A stretch of DNA of 64,000 nucleotides, taken from assembly GCF_024172165.1 (NCBI RefSeq), contig NZ_JAMZEB010000002.1, forward strand, positions 1,054,001 through 1,118,000, read 5' to 3'. The notes beneath the pieces are model-generated. The model did not search any database. It was given only the letters and a program-made list of their open reading frames with translations, and was not told where the DNA came from. A program made the position numbers and the translations under genes. This document shows positions 28,348-36,940 of the stretch, piece by piece; the first letter of the stretch is position 1; each line of letters starts with the position of its first letter. The DNA is from Nonomuraea thailandensis (lineage in GTDB: Bacteria > Actinomycetota > Actinomycetes > Streptosporangiales > Streptosporangiaceae).

Positions 28348-29844
28348 TCAGAGCGGCCCGCGGTGCCAGGGGCCGCGAATCGCGAACGTGCGGCCCGGCG
28401 GGTCCAGCGAGACCGCGTCACCGAAGTTGTTGACGAACAGGACCGAGCCGTCCGGGCTGAAGCACGCCCCCGCGAACTCGCAGTCGTCGGCCACGTTGAC
28501 CGCGAACTCGAACGGCTGCCCCCTGCGCGGGTCCAGCCCGATCAGCCGGTTCACGTTGACCAGGCCGGGGGCCAGCGGGTGCGGGTCGGCGTCGGCCGAG
28601 CCCGCGTCGTCCTCGCAGAGCACGATGCCGCCCCTGGGGGTGAACGTCAGGTTGTCCGGCGAGTCGAGCTCCTTGCGGCCGGGCGACTCGTACACCAGCA
28701 CCAGGGTGCCGCCGTCGCGGCGGCCGGGGACGTACTGCCAGACCTGGCCGTAGCCCTCCAGGTAGCCGTCGGCGTTGGGCGGGTCGCCGTTCTTGGCGTC
28801 GCCGCCGCTGGTGGAGTTGAAGAAGACGCTGCCGTCGCCGTACCAGCAGCCTTCTAGGCGGTTGAACTTCGCGCCGCCCTTGGCCAGGCCCTGCAGGGTG
28901 CAGGGGGTGGCGCCGTTCTCCAGGTCGGGGTCGGGGTCGTCGATGCGCACCCACTCCACGGGGAGCCGGGCGCCCATGGTCTGGCCCTCGCGGCAGTCGT
29001 AGCCGTCCACGCCCCTGATCTTGAGCATCTCCAGCACGCCGCCGGCGGCCAGGTCGCGCGGGTCCCTGGGGCGGAAGCGGTAGAAGCCGTCGGCCCTGCC
29101 CGACTCGTCCTCGGTCTCGTAGACGTAGCCGGTGCGCGGGTCCACCGCGACCGCCTCGTGCGAGAAGCGGCCCATCGCCGTCAGCGGCAGGGAGGGCGCG
29201 GGCGTGCCGGGACGGGGGCCGTTGAGCGGCACCTCGAAGATGTAGCCGTGCTTGCGCTGCCAGCCCTGCGCCGGGCCCGCGGTCGTCTCCTCGCAGGTCA
29301 GCCAGCCGCGCTCGTGCAGCATGCGGCCGCCCGCGCAGTTGACGATCGTGCCGTTGAGGCTGACGAAGTCGCGCAGCACCTCGCCGCTGCGCAGGTCGAT
29401 CTCCAGCGTGGTGGTGCCGCCCACGCCCAGCTCGTCGTAGCGCCGCGAGCCCTCGACGTGCACCCGGCCGACGGGGGAGCCGGGGGTGGTGCGCACCTCG
29501 TGGTTGCGGATGAGGCGGACGGTGTGGCGGCGGGTCCCGGGGAAGGCGGCCATGCCGTCGTGGGCGATGGGGGTGGCGACGCCGTCGGTCATGAGGGTGC
29601 CGCTCCTGCCCAGGACGACGTACGAGAAGCCCGCGGGTAACGCCAGGAACTCCTCGCCGGTGTTCCTGGCGGGCATGCGGCGCAGGGGGCCGTAACCGGT
29701 CTCGCCCGGGTCGCCGGCGGGGCGGCCCGCGCTCGCCCAGGAGGCGTGGGCGGTCAGGGTCTCGATGGCGATGCCGCTGGCCAGCACCCCGCCGGTGGTG
29801 GCCAGGCCGCGGCCGAGAAAGGAACGACGGTCGAGCTCGGTCAT
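28348..29844 (-). CDS. PhoX-like (DUF839) secreted protein
   Basis: About 498 residues. LDRRSFLGRGLATTGG is a Tat signal, implying export folded with cofactor. The mature part is a DUF839/PhoX beta-propeller: VVLGRSGTLMTDG, AFPGTRRHTVRLIRNHE, GTTTLEIDLRSGEVL, GRMLHERGWLTCEE, MGRFSHEAVAVDPRTGYVYETEDE, GIVLCEDDAG and CFSPDGSVLFVNNF. PhoX enzymes are calcium/iron-dependent alkaline phosphatases, but many DUF839 proteins lack proven activity, so phosphatase function is only likely. GAGGGGAG precedes ATG 29844. It stands alone. Confidence 0.85.
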   Translation of the reverse strand: MTELDRRSFLGRGLATTGGVLASGIAIETLTAHASWASAGRPAGDPGETGYGPLRRMPARNTGEEFLALPAGFSYVVLGRSGTLMTDGVATPIAHDGMAAFPGTRRHTVRLIRNHEVRTTPGSPVGRVHVEGSRRYDELGVGGTTTLEIDLRSGEVLRDFVSLNGTIVNCAGGRMLHERGWLTCEETTAGPAQGWQRKHGYIFEVPLNGPRPGTPAPSLPLTAMGRFSHEAVAVDPRTGYVYETEDESGRADGFYRFRPRDPRDLAAGGVLEMLKIRGVDGYDCREGQTMGARLPVEWVRIDDPDPDLENGATPCTLQGLAKGGAKFNRLEGCWYGDGSVFFNSTSGGDAKNGDPPNADGYLEGYGQVWQYVPGRRDGGTLVLVYESPGRKELDSPDNLTFTPRGGIVLCEDDAGSADADPHPLAPGLVNVNRLIGLDPRRGQPFEFAVNVADDCEFAGACFSPDGSVLFVNNFGDAVSLDPPGRTFAIRGPWHRGPL

Positions 29845-29963
29845 GGTGCTCCCCTCGGGACAAGGGCATGGACCCGCGTCCATGTGAAGCGTGGGATGAA
29901 CGAGTGCTGTCGTCAGAGTAAACGGAAGATTGCGTGCCGAGGGGGCCCAGTTCCGGGCGTGGG

Positions 29964-30623
29964 TCAGGGGCGCTGCCTGGCCAGCGGCACGAGCAGCACG
30001 AGCAGGGGGATGGCCCCGGCGGCGAACGCGGCCGCGATCGACACGAGCATCGGCGGCAGGAAGAAGGCCGCCACGGCGCAGCAGCCGCCCACCGCCATCA
30101 TCAGGTGCCCGCCGAACCGCTGGGCCCGCTCCGCCCCCGGCACGAACCGCAGCGGGTGGAGGCGCGGCAGGGCCCGCCCGAGACCCGCGACCAGGATCCC
30201 GAGCGCGACGGTGACGGTCACCTCCATCGGGAAGTCGTGACCGGCGGTCCTGAGCAGCAGGCCGCCGTGCAGGACCAGGAGGAACGGCGGCAGGAGCACG
30301 AGCAGCGCCTTCGTCGAGCGGGCCTGCGCGGCCGGGGACGCGATGAGCGCCGGCGGCACCAGGCCCCGCAGGCGCTCGGCCACCAGGCCGCTGCCCGTCA
30401 TGAGCGCGACCAGGACGAGCAGGGTCGCCGGAACCGCCGTCGCCAGGACCGTCCGCGTCACCCTGACCTCGGCCACCCCCGGCCTGGCCTGGCGGGTCGT
30501 CACCAGCTCCGGCAGCGAGTCGTACACGGCCCAGGAGATCGCCGCCATGGCGGCCAGGCTGAGCGCGGACACCATCACACCCGCCCACGGCACGCCGCCC
30601 TCTTGCCGCTCCGTCATCCGCAT
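29964..30623 (-). CDS. Integral membrane protein of unknown function
   Basis: About 219 residues with roughly six hydrophobic helices (WAGVMVSALSLAAMAAISWAV, LATAVPATLLVLVALMTG, LLVLLPPFLLVLHGGLLL, VTVTVALGILVAGLG, LMMAVGGCCAVAAFFLPPML and a C-terminal AIPLLVLLVPLA). The layout recalls DUF1648/SdpI-like proteins but I do not assign it. GGAGG precedes ATG 30623. It diverges from a two-component system across about 160 bases and could be its target. Confidence 0.65.
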   Translation of the reverse strand: MRMTERQEGGVPWAGVMVSALSLAAMAAISWAVYDSLPELVTTRQARPGVAEVRVTRTVLATAVPATLLVLVALMTGSGLVAERLRGLVPPALIASPAAQARSTKALLVLLPPFLLVLHGGLLLRTAGHDFPMEVTVTVALGILVAGLGRALPRLHPLRFVPGAERAQRFGGHLMMAVGGCCAVAAFFLPPMLVSIAAAFAAGAIPLLVLLVPLARQRP

Positions 30624-30746
30624 GCCGGCCTCCTCTCCCTGTCGACGTGCTGTGATCGTAGGTTCGGGCGGCCGGGGCGGACATCCAGCGCGGGGCACGT
30701 GCCGGTCATGTCCCACCATGACCGCCGTCATATGACCTTCGGCACG

Positions 30747-30775
30747 CTGACCCGCGCGGCAGTGATGGTTATGCT
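30747..30775 (+). promoter_or_regulatory. Leaderless promoter of the two-component operon
   Basis: CTGACC (30747-30752) and TATGCT (30770-30775) are separated by 17 bases. The ATG of the kinase follows 6 bases after the -10 box, so transcription probably starts at the A of ATG. Confidence 0.65.
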
Positions 30776-30781
30776 CCCGAT

Positions 30782-32017
30782 ATGCGGCAGTCGTGGTCAC
30801 TGCGGGACCTGCAGAGCTGGGTGCGTTTCACCGACGACCGCCCGCCCTTCCTGTTCAGCGTGTTCTTCTGGACCGCGACCGTGATCGTCGCGACGATCTT
30901 CGCCTACTCCTTCTCCTCGATCGAGACCGAGGCGCTGTGGGACTGGCCGCTGTTCGCGGTGCTCTTCTACGCCGGCATCGCCGCTCTGCTGCCCGCCGTC
31001 GTCCTGTGGCGGTTCCTGCCCTGGCAGCCGGGAGCGTCCGTGGCGCGCAAGGCGCTGACCGTGGCGTTCCTGGCGATGACGCTGCTGCTGATGATGTCGG
31101 GAGGCGTCGCGGGCCTGCTGATCGTGGGGCTGGCGGTGAGCAACGCCCTGATCGTGCTCGGCGTGCGCGGCGCCCTGGTCTACGCCTGCATCGCCGGCCT
31201 GCTCGGTTTCCTGGTCGGCCTGATGAACCCGGCCCAGGGCGTGTTGCAGGCCGCCATGAACGGCCTGATCATGATCTTCCTGTGCCTGGTGCTGCTGCTG
31301 GGGGTGGTCGCCATGTTCGACTCCAGCCAGCGCGCGGAGGAGACCCGCCGCCTGCTCGCCGACCTCGAACAGGCCCACGCCGAGCTGGCCGGATACGCGG
31401 CCCGTTCCCGCGAGCTGGCCATCGCCGAGGAACGCGCGCGGATCGCCCGCGACATGCACGACTCCGTCGGCCACTACCTGACCGTCATCAACGTGGGCCT
31501 GCAGAACGCCGAGCGCTACCGCACCGCCCGCCCCGAGGCCGCCTGGGACGAGGTCGGCCAGGCCCGGGCGCTCACCCTGGAGGCGCTGACCGACACCCGC
31601 CGCTGGGTCCGCGCGCTCAAACCCCTGCGCATGGACGGCCGTACGGGGCCCGACGCCCTGCGGGCCCTGGCCGAGTCGTTCGGCTCGGCCGACACCGGCG
31701 TCGCCTTCACGCTCAACGGCACCTGGCCCGACGTGGACGAGGGCCGCGAGCTGGTCTGCTACCGGATCGTCCAGGAGGGGCTCACCAACGCCCTGCGCCA
31801 CTCGGGCGCGCGGCACGTTGAGGTCGCGCTCGACTGCACGGACGAGCGGGTCGAGGTGACGGTCTCCGACGACGGCTCCGGCGCCGCGCCGGGGGCGACC
31901 GCGAACGGCTTCGGCCTGCGCGGCCTGCGCGAGCGCCTGCGCGGCGTGGGCGGCGAGCTGGACGTGACCGCCGGCTCCGGCGGCGGCTTCACCCTGCGCG
32001 CGACGGTGCCGGTGTGA
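30782..32017 (+). CDS. Sensor histidine kinase (HisKA_3 type)
   Basis: 411 residues. About five membrane helices fill residues 20-180, then a short coiled coil (EETRRLLADLEQAHAELAGYA), the dimerisation/phosphoacceptor motif AEERARIARDMHDSVGHYLTV with the His in DMHD, and a HATPase_c domain (EGLTNALRHSG, VSDDGSG, GFGLRGLRERLRGVGG). This is the DesK/NarX class that pairs with LuxR-type regulators, as found in the next gene. The membrane-only sensor without a large external loop suggests it reads the membrane or an envelope stress. Confidence 0.93.
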   Translation: MRQSWSLRDLQSWVRFTDDRPPFLFSVFFWTATVIVATIFAYSFSSIETEALWDWPLFAVLFYAGIAALLPAVVLWRFLPWQPGASVARKALTVAFLAMTLLLMMSGGVAGLLIVGLAVSNALIVLGVRGALVYACIAGLLGFLVGLMNPAQGVLQAAMNGLIMIFLCLVLLLGVVAMFDSSQRAEETRRLLADLEQAHAELAGYAARSRELAIAEERARIARDMHDSVGHYLTVINVGLQNAERYRTARPEAAWDEVGQARALTLEALTDTRRWVRALKPLRMDGRTGPDALRALAESFGSADTGVAFTLNGTWPDVDEGRELVCYRIVQEGLTNALRHSGARHVEVALDCTDERVEVTVSDDGSGAAPGATANGFGLRGLRERLRGVGGELDVTAGSGGGFTLRATVPV

Positions 32018-32709
32018 GGCGGCCGGGCGAGGAGGCGGAGACGATCCGCGTCATGCTGGTGGACGACCAGATCCTCATGCGGGAGGGCCTGCGCAAGCTG
32101 CTGGAGATCGAGCCCGGCATCGAGATCGCCGCCACCGCCGGCGGCGGCGAGGAGGCGCTGTCCTGGCTGGCGGGCGCCGTGGACGGCGAACGTCCGCAGG
32201 TGGCGCTCGTGGACGCCCGCATGCCGGGCATGGACGGCGTGGAGCTGGTGGGCCGGCTGCGCGCGCGCTTTCCCGGGGTCGCGCCGGTCATCCTGACCAC
32301 GTTCGACGACGAGGACTACATCTTCGGCGGGCTGCGCGCGGGGGCGAAGGGCTACCTGCTGAAGGACACCCCGCCGGACGAGCTGGTGGCCGCGATCCGG
32401 CGGGCCGCGCGCGGGGAGACCGTGCTGGGCGGCGCGGCCAGCGAGCGGCTCGTCGCCCTGCTGCGCGCCGCGCCCGCTCCGACGACCCGGCAGCCCCAGG
32501 AGCCGCCCGGCGGGCTGTCGGACCGCGAGTACGAGATCGCGCTGCTCATCGGCGCGGGGGCGTCCAACCGCGAGATCGCGCGCCGCCTGCACATCACGGA
32601 GGGCACGGCCAAGAACCACATCTCGAGCTGCCTGCGCAAGCTCGGCCTGCGCGACCGCACCCAGCTCGCGGTCTGGGTGTCCAGGCACGCACCCCCGGAC
32701 GACCGCTAG
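32014..32709 (+). CDS. NarL/LuxR-type response regulator
   Basis: 231 residues. The receiver domain has MLVDDQILMREGL, the phosphoacceptor in ALVDARMPGMDGVEL, and LKDTPPDEL with the conserved Lys. The output domain is a LuxR helix-turn-helix: LSDREYEIALLIGAGASNREIARRLHITEGTAKNHISSCLRKLGLRDR. GTG 32014 overlaps the kinase stop as GTGA, so the pair is translationally coupled. The regulon is unknown; the divergent membrane protein gene is one candidate. Confidence 0.93.
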   Translation: MRRPGEEAETIRVMLVDDQILMREGLRKLLEIEPGIEIAATAGGGEEALSWLAGAVDGERPQVALVDARMPGMDGVELVGRLRARFPGVAPVILTTFDDEDYIFGGLRAGAKGYLLKDTPPDELVAAIRRAARGETVLGGAASERLVALLRAAPAPTTRQPQEPPGGLSDREYEIALLIGAGASNREIARRLHITEGTAKNHISSCLRKLGLRDRTQLAVWVSRHAPPDDR

Positions 32710-33446
32710 GGGAGCGAGATGTGCAGGGCCTCGCCCACCCGGTGGTACCCCGTGCGGGCGTACACGCGCGCCGCCGCGTCGTCGGCCGGGGTGAGGAACG
32801 GCTCGGTGACACCCGCCCCGGCCGCCTCCCGGGTCAGCAGCGCGGTGATCGCCCCCGCGATGCCCCGCCGCCGGTACGCCGCCGACACCGCGATGCCCGC
32901 CACCTCGGCTACCCCCTCGTGCGGCCGGCCGAGCTGCCCGCCGCCCACCACCTTCCCGTCCTGGACGGCGGCGGCCACCAGCCCGCCGCCGTCGAGGACA
33001 CGCCGCAGCCGCGCCACGTCGTGCTCGTCGGCCTCCGGCGCGCCGAACGCCTCGTTCATCACCCGGGCCACGGCCCACAGCTCCGGATCGCCGGCCACGA
33101 GCCGTACCCGCACGTCCGGGGGCGCCGGCGCGTCCACCACCGAGCCCGGCGCGCACACGAGCAGCGGATAACGCCCCTCCGGCACGAACCCGGCGGCCAG
33201 CAGGGCGGCCTCGACGCCCGGCGAGGTCTGCGGCACGTACTCCAGCCGCGGAGTCCTGGAGCGTTCCCTGAACGCCGCCACCAGCGCCGCGACCTCGCCC
33301 GCCGTGGGTGAGGCGCCGTCGTCGGGGATCGCGTAGTTGAACGGGCCCGCGTCGTCGTGCTCGTCGAAGCGGATCAGGAACGGCCCGGCCCGCCGCGCGT
33401 CGGGCCCGGCCGCGGACCTGAGGTAGGCGTGGACCGCGGCGCTCAC
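32706..33446 (-). CDS. GNAT-family N-acetyltransferase
   Basis: About 246 residues. The C-terminal half is a GNAT domain: AAVQDGKVVGGGQLG, the acetyl-CoA loop VAGIAVSAAYRRRGIAGAITALLTREA (motif A, RRRGIA), and DDAAARVYARTGYHRVGEALHI. The N-terminal half is less conserved and may form a second, degenerate GNAT lobe. It transfers an acetyl group from acetyl-CoA to an unknown amine. GTG 33446 is chosen with GGGGAG upstream. Its stop overlaps the response regulator stop within CTAG. Confidence 0.83.
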   Translation of the reverse strand: MSAAVHAYLRSAAGPDARRAGPFLIRFDEHDDAGPFNYAIPDDGASPTAGEVAALVAAFRERSRTPRLEYVPQTSPGVEAALLAAGFVPEGRYPLLVCAPGSVVDAPAPPDVRVRLVAGDPELWAVARVMNEAFGAPEADEHDVARLRRVLDGGGLVAAAVQDGKVVGGGQLGRPHEGVAEVAGIAVSAAYRRRGIAGAITALLTREAAGAGVTEPFLTPADDAAARVYARTGYHRVGEALHISLP

Positions 33447-33574
33447 AGGGCGGCTCCCCGCGCGGCGGCCCGGGGCGGGCCGGTGAGCGGGTCGGGTGCG
33501 GCGGCCCGGCCGCCGGTGATCGTGAGGCTCATGACGGAACGAGAATAGCGTCGCGCCGCTCGGGCGGCGCCGCC

Positions 33575-33580
33575 TATCGT
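33575..33580 (+). promoter_or_regulatory. -10 box of a leaderless start
   Basis: TATCGT lies 6 bases before ATG 33587, matching the leaderless pattern seen at several other genes in the window. Confidence 0.5.
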
Positions 33581-33586
33581 GGCCGC

Positions 33587-34312
33587 ATGGCTGACGCGAT
33601 CTTCGAGAATCCACGGCTGGCCGCGATCTACGACCCCCTGGACCCCGACAGGAGCGACCTCGACTGCTACGCCGCCATCGCCGCGGAGCTCGGCGCGCGC
33701 AGCGTGCTCGACGTCGGCTGCGGCACGGGCACGTTCGCGCTGCTGCTGGCCGGCCGGGGCATCGAGGTGACGGGTGTGGACCCCGCGAAGGCGTCGCTCG
33801 ACGTGGCCAGGGCCAAGCCGGGCAGCGAGCGGGTGCGCTGGATCCACGGCCACGCCACCGACGTGCCGCCACTGGCCGCCGACCTCGCCACGATCACGGG
33901 GAACGCCGCCCAGGCCATCGTCGATCCGGCGGACTGGCGGGCCACGCTGGCCGCCGTGCACGCGGCGCTGCGCCCCGGCGGTCACCTGGTGTTCGAGACC
34001 CGCGACCCGGCCGCGAAGGCCTGGCTCGGCTGGACCAGGGAGCGGACCTACCAGGCCGTCGACCTGCCGGGCGTGGGCAGGGTGGAGCAGTGGCACGACC
34101 TGCTCGACGTCAGCGGGCCGATGGTGACCTTCCGCTCGACCTGCGTCTTCGCCTCCGACGGGGAGGTGGTGACCTCGCACTCCACGCTGCGCTTCCGCGA
34201 GCGCGAGGAGGTCGAGGCGGACCTGGCGGCCGGCGGGTACGTGCTGCGCGAGGTCAGGGACGCGCCCGACCGGCCGGGCAAGGAGTTCGTGTTCCTCGCC
34301 GGGCGGCCGTAA
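33587..34312 (+). CDS. Class I SAM-dependent methyltransferase
   Basis: 241 residues. SVLDVGCGTGTFALLLAGRGIEVTGVDPAKASLDVAR is a textbook motif I with the acidic residue at the end of strand 2. LAADLATITGNAAQAIVDP and LRPGGHLVFETRDPAAKAW follow the Methyltransf_25/11 pattern. The C-terminal HSTLRFREREEVEADLAAGGYVLREV resembles proteins annotated as generic SAM methyltransferases in actinomycetes. The acceptor is unknown. No ribosome-binding site is visible, consistent with a leaderless message. Confidence 0.87.
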   Translation: MADAIFENPRLAAIYDPLDPDRSDLDCYAAIAAELGARSVLDVGCGTGTFALLLAGRGIEVTGVDPAKASLDVARAKPGSERVRWIHGHATDVPPLAADLATITGNAAQAIVDPADWRATLAAVHAALRPGGHLVFETRDPAAKAWLGWTRERTYQAVDLPGVGRVEQWHDLLDVSGPMVTFRSTCVFASDGEVVTSHSTLRFREREEVEADLAAGGYVLREVRDAPDRPGKEFVFLAGRP

Positions 34313-34389
34313 GAATATCGGCAGGATTCGTTAAGTCGTTGCGGCCACGCTTTACTCATCGGCAACAAGGAACGAGACCTGAGGAGCAC

Positions 34390-34932
34390 ATGATGAGGAA
34401 GCTCGTCGAATCCACCTTCGTCACGCTGGACGGCGTCATCAGCGACCCGCACGTCTGGGGCATGCCGTACTGGGACGAGGAGCACAACGGCTACTCCGCG
34501 AAGCTGCTGTTCGGCGCCGACGCGCTGCTGCTGGGCCGTGAGACGTACGAGGGTTTCGCCGAGGCCTGGGGCGCCCGTTCCGGCGACGAGTACACCGACC
34601 GGATCAACGGCCTGCCCAAGTACGTGGCCTCCACCACGCTGAAGGAGGCCGAGGCGTGGAACGGCAACCTGATCCAGGGCGACGTGGCCACCGCCGTCGC
34701 CGAGCTGAAGCAGCAGCCGGGGCAGAGCATCCTGAAGTACGGCAGCGGCGAGCTCGACCGCACGCTGATCGCGAACAAGCTGATCGACGAGCTGCACCTG
34801 TGGATGTTCCCCGTCGTCGCCGGCAGCGGCGGCCGGCTGCTCGACGGCCTCGACCTCACCCACTTCGAGTTGCTGGAGACGACCCGCTTCAAGTCGGGCA
34901 TCATCGTCCTCACCTACGGGCTCAAGGCGTAG
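34390..34932 (+). CDS. Dihydrofolate reductase / RibD C-terminal family protein
   Basis: About 180 residues. RKLVESTFVTLDGVISDP opens the fold, LLLGRETYEGFAEAW binds NADPH, and YGSGELDRTLIANKLIDELHLWMFPVVAGSGGRLLDG is the signature of RibD C-terminal-like reductases. True folate or riboflavin function is unlikely; these stand-alone members are small NADPH-dependent reductases of unproven substrate. GAGGAG lies 3 bases before ATG 34390, with a second ATG at 34393. Confidence 0.88.
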   Translation: MMRKLVESTFVTLDGVISDPHVWGMPYWDEEHNGYSAKLLFGADALLLGRETYEGFAEAWGARSGDEYTDRINGLPKYVASTTLKEAEAWNGNLIQGDVATAVAELKQQPGQSILKYGSGELDRTLIANKLIDELHLWMFPVVAGSGGRLLDGLDLTHFELLETTRFKSGIIVLTYGLKA

Positions 34933-35155
34933 GGATTCCACCCGGGGCCGCCGTGCAGTAGCATCCGCTGCACCGGCGGCACTCTCCCGCCGAACCTCCA
35001 GAGCGGGTCTCCACGCGGCCCGCCGGACGCGGAGGCAAAGGGGACAGCTCGCGCCTCGGGAGCCCGTAGTCGACCGGCCGGCGATCTCCTTCGCGGCCGC
35101 CACGGGCCGCGGGCGTGGGCCGGGCCGGTGGCGATGGCCGCGGGAAGAGCCGTAC

Positions 35156-36457
35156 ATGACCAGCAAGAAGCAGCTCAAGGCGCGCATCAGGGCGCGCATG
35201 GCCAAGACCGGCGAGAGCTACACCACCGCCCGCCGGCACGTCGTCGGCCCCAGCGCCGGCCCCGGCGCCGGCCGGCCCGAGCAGGCCGCGGACGGCGGCT
35301 GGCGCTTCACCGGCGGGCGGCACCCGTCCAGCGCCGCCATCGCCGCGGTGCTCGCCAACCAGGGGCTGGACGTCGGCGAGCCGCTGGTGTTCCTGGCGGG
35401 CGGCGGGATCGGCGCCGGATACATCCTGTGGGAGTTCCAGCACGACGACTCCCGCTGCGTGGTGCTCGGGTTCCGCAACCAGTGGCAGTACCACGACCGG
35501 TGGATGGCCAAGACGCTCGGCCGGCTCGGGGTGCCGTGCGACGAGCACCGCACGTCGGGCACGCGCGCCGCGAGCAAGCGGCTGGCCGCCGAGCTGGACG
35601 CCGGGCGGCCGTGCGTGGTCCTGCCCGACCGCTACCACGCGGGCTACTGGCACCTGCCGGCCGCGCTGGACGGGCGCGGCGGCCATCCGGTGGTCGCCTA
35701 CCGGCGCGACGGGGACGCGGTGGTCGTGGACGACCGCGGCCGGGCGCCGATCAGCGTCCCCCGGGAACGGTTCGACGCCGCGCGGGCCAGGGTGGGCTCG
35801 TACCGCAACGTGCTGCACGTGCTCGGCGAGACCAAGCCGGACGAGGCGACGCTGGCCGCCGCGGCCCTCGACGGGCTGCGTGACTGCGCCGCGCACCTGT
35901 CGGCCGCCTCCGACTCGTTCTCGCTGCCCGCCTGGCGCAAGTGGGCGCGGCTGCTGGTCGACACGCGCAACGCCAAGGCGTGGCCGAAGGTGTTCGCCGA
36001 CCGGCGCGGCCTGGCGGACGCCCTGCTGTCGATCTGGGAGTGCGCCGGGCCGGTCGGCATGGACGGCGGGAACCTGCGCGACCTGTTCGCCGACGCGCTC
36101 GACGAGGCCGCCGCCCTGCTGGACCGGCCCGCGCTGGCGGAGCAGGCGGAGCGGTTCAGGGAGATCCACGGCCTGTGGCACGACCTGGCCGAGGCGGCGC
36201 TGCCCGCGGACGTGCCGGAGCTGGGCAGGATCCGTGAGCTGACCGCCGCCGTCAAGGAGAGCGTCCTGGGGGACGGCAGCGCCGGCGACCACGAGGCGGC
36301 CCTGGCGGCCCGGGAGCTGTGGGCGGCCAGGGCCGCCGCGAACGAGGCCGTGACCGCCGACCCCGGCCCGCTCTTCGCCGAGCTCAGCACCCGGGTCTCC
36401 GCCGTGTACGAGGCCGAACGCGAGGCGATCGCCCGGCTGTCCGCACTCGTCACCTGA
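35156..36457 (+). CDS. BtrH_N / DUF4872 domain protein
   Basis: 433 residues. After a short basic leader (TSKKQLKARIRARMAKTGESYTTARRHV) comes a BtrH N-terminal-like domain, papain-like in layout: FTGGRHPSSAAIAAVLANQG, FLAGGGIGAGYILWEF, GHPVVAYRRDGDAVVVDDRGRAPISV. The C-terminal helical half (about 250-433) is DUF4872-like. BtrH in butirosin synthesis transfers an acyl side chain from an acyl carrier protein to the aminoglycoside; here no ACP, aminoglycoside or amino-acid activation genes are near. The Cys expected as nucleophile near the N-terminal HPS segment is not present in that form, so activity is uncertain. Confidence 0.7.
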   Translation: MTSKKQLKARIRARMAKTGESYTTARRHVVGPSAGPGAGRPEQAADGGWRFTGGRHPSSAAIAAVLANQGLDVGEPLVFLAGGGIGAGYILWEFQHDDSRCVVLGFRNQWQYHDRWMAKTLGRLGVPCDEHRTSGTRAASKRLAAELDAGRPCVVLPDRYHAGYWHLPAALDGRGGHPVVAYRRDGDAVVVDDRGRAPISVPRERFDAARARVGSYRNVLHVLGETKPDEATLAAAALDGLRDCAAHLSAASDSFSLPAWRKWARLLVDTRNAKAWPKVFADRRGLADALLSIWECAGPVGMDGGNLRDLFADALDEAAALLDRPALAEQAERFREIHGLWHDLAEAALPADVPELGRIRELTAAVKESVLGDGSAGDHEAALAARELWAARAAANEAVTADPGPLFAELSTRVSAVYEAEREAIARLSALVT

Positions 36458-36550
36458 CGGTCGTCCACGGGACCTCGACGGGGACCGCCGACACGCGGCC
36501 GGAGCCGTGGTGACCGGCTAGGGTGGGGGGTTCCAAGGGAGGGGAGCGAC

Positions 36551-36907
36551 ATGCGCCGGAGGCTGCCCACGCGGCTGCCCGCCGCGTTGCTCCTCCTCCT
36601 GTCGTGGTTCCTGCCCGCCACCGCGCACGCGCACGTCGCCCAGCAGGCGAGCGCCGTCCACGCCGCGGTCTGGCGGGCCGAGCAGCACCATTCCGGGGTG
36701 CGGCAACTGCCGCACCCCGCCCCCGAGCTGCGCGCCTGGCCGGGCCAGGGCGGCACGACGGGCGGCGCGGCCGCCACGCTCGCGGCCGAGCGCCCCGGCG
36801 TGCGGCCCGCGTGGGCCGCCGTCGTCCCCGAGCCGCCCCTCGACGTCCCCGCGGCCCGCCGCCCGCTCGCGTCGGCGGCCCGGGCGCCTCCCTCCACAGG
36901 GCACTGA
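36551..36907 (+). CDS. Small secreted protein of unknown function
   Basis: 118 residues. A signal peptide (RRRLPTRLPAALLLLLSWFL, cleavage near AHAHVA) is followed by an Ala/Pro/Arg-rich, probably disordered mature part. AGGGAGGGGAG precedes ATG 36551. It lies 33 bases before secDF in the same orientation and may share its transcript. No family recognised. Composition bias makes it less certain than its neighbours. Confidence 0.5.
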   Translation: MRRRLPTRLPAALLLLLSWFLPATAHAHVAQQASAVHAAVWRAEQHHSGVRQLPHPAPELRAWPGQGGTTGGAAATLAAERPGVRPAWAAVVPEPPLDVPAARRPLASAARAPPSTGH

Positions 36908-36940
36908 CAACCCTTTTCCCTCAAGCCTGTGGAGGCTTCC

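Noticed and set aside
33443..33532. 29-codon minus-strand frame (SLTITGGRAAAPD) before the acetyltransferase
   Set aside because: It overlaps the acetyltransferase leader, has no ribosome-binding site and no recognisable feature.
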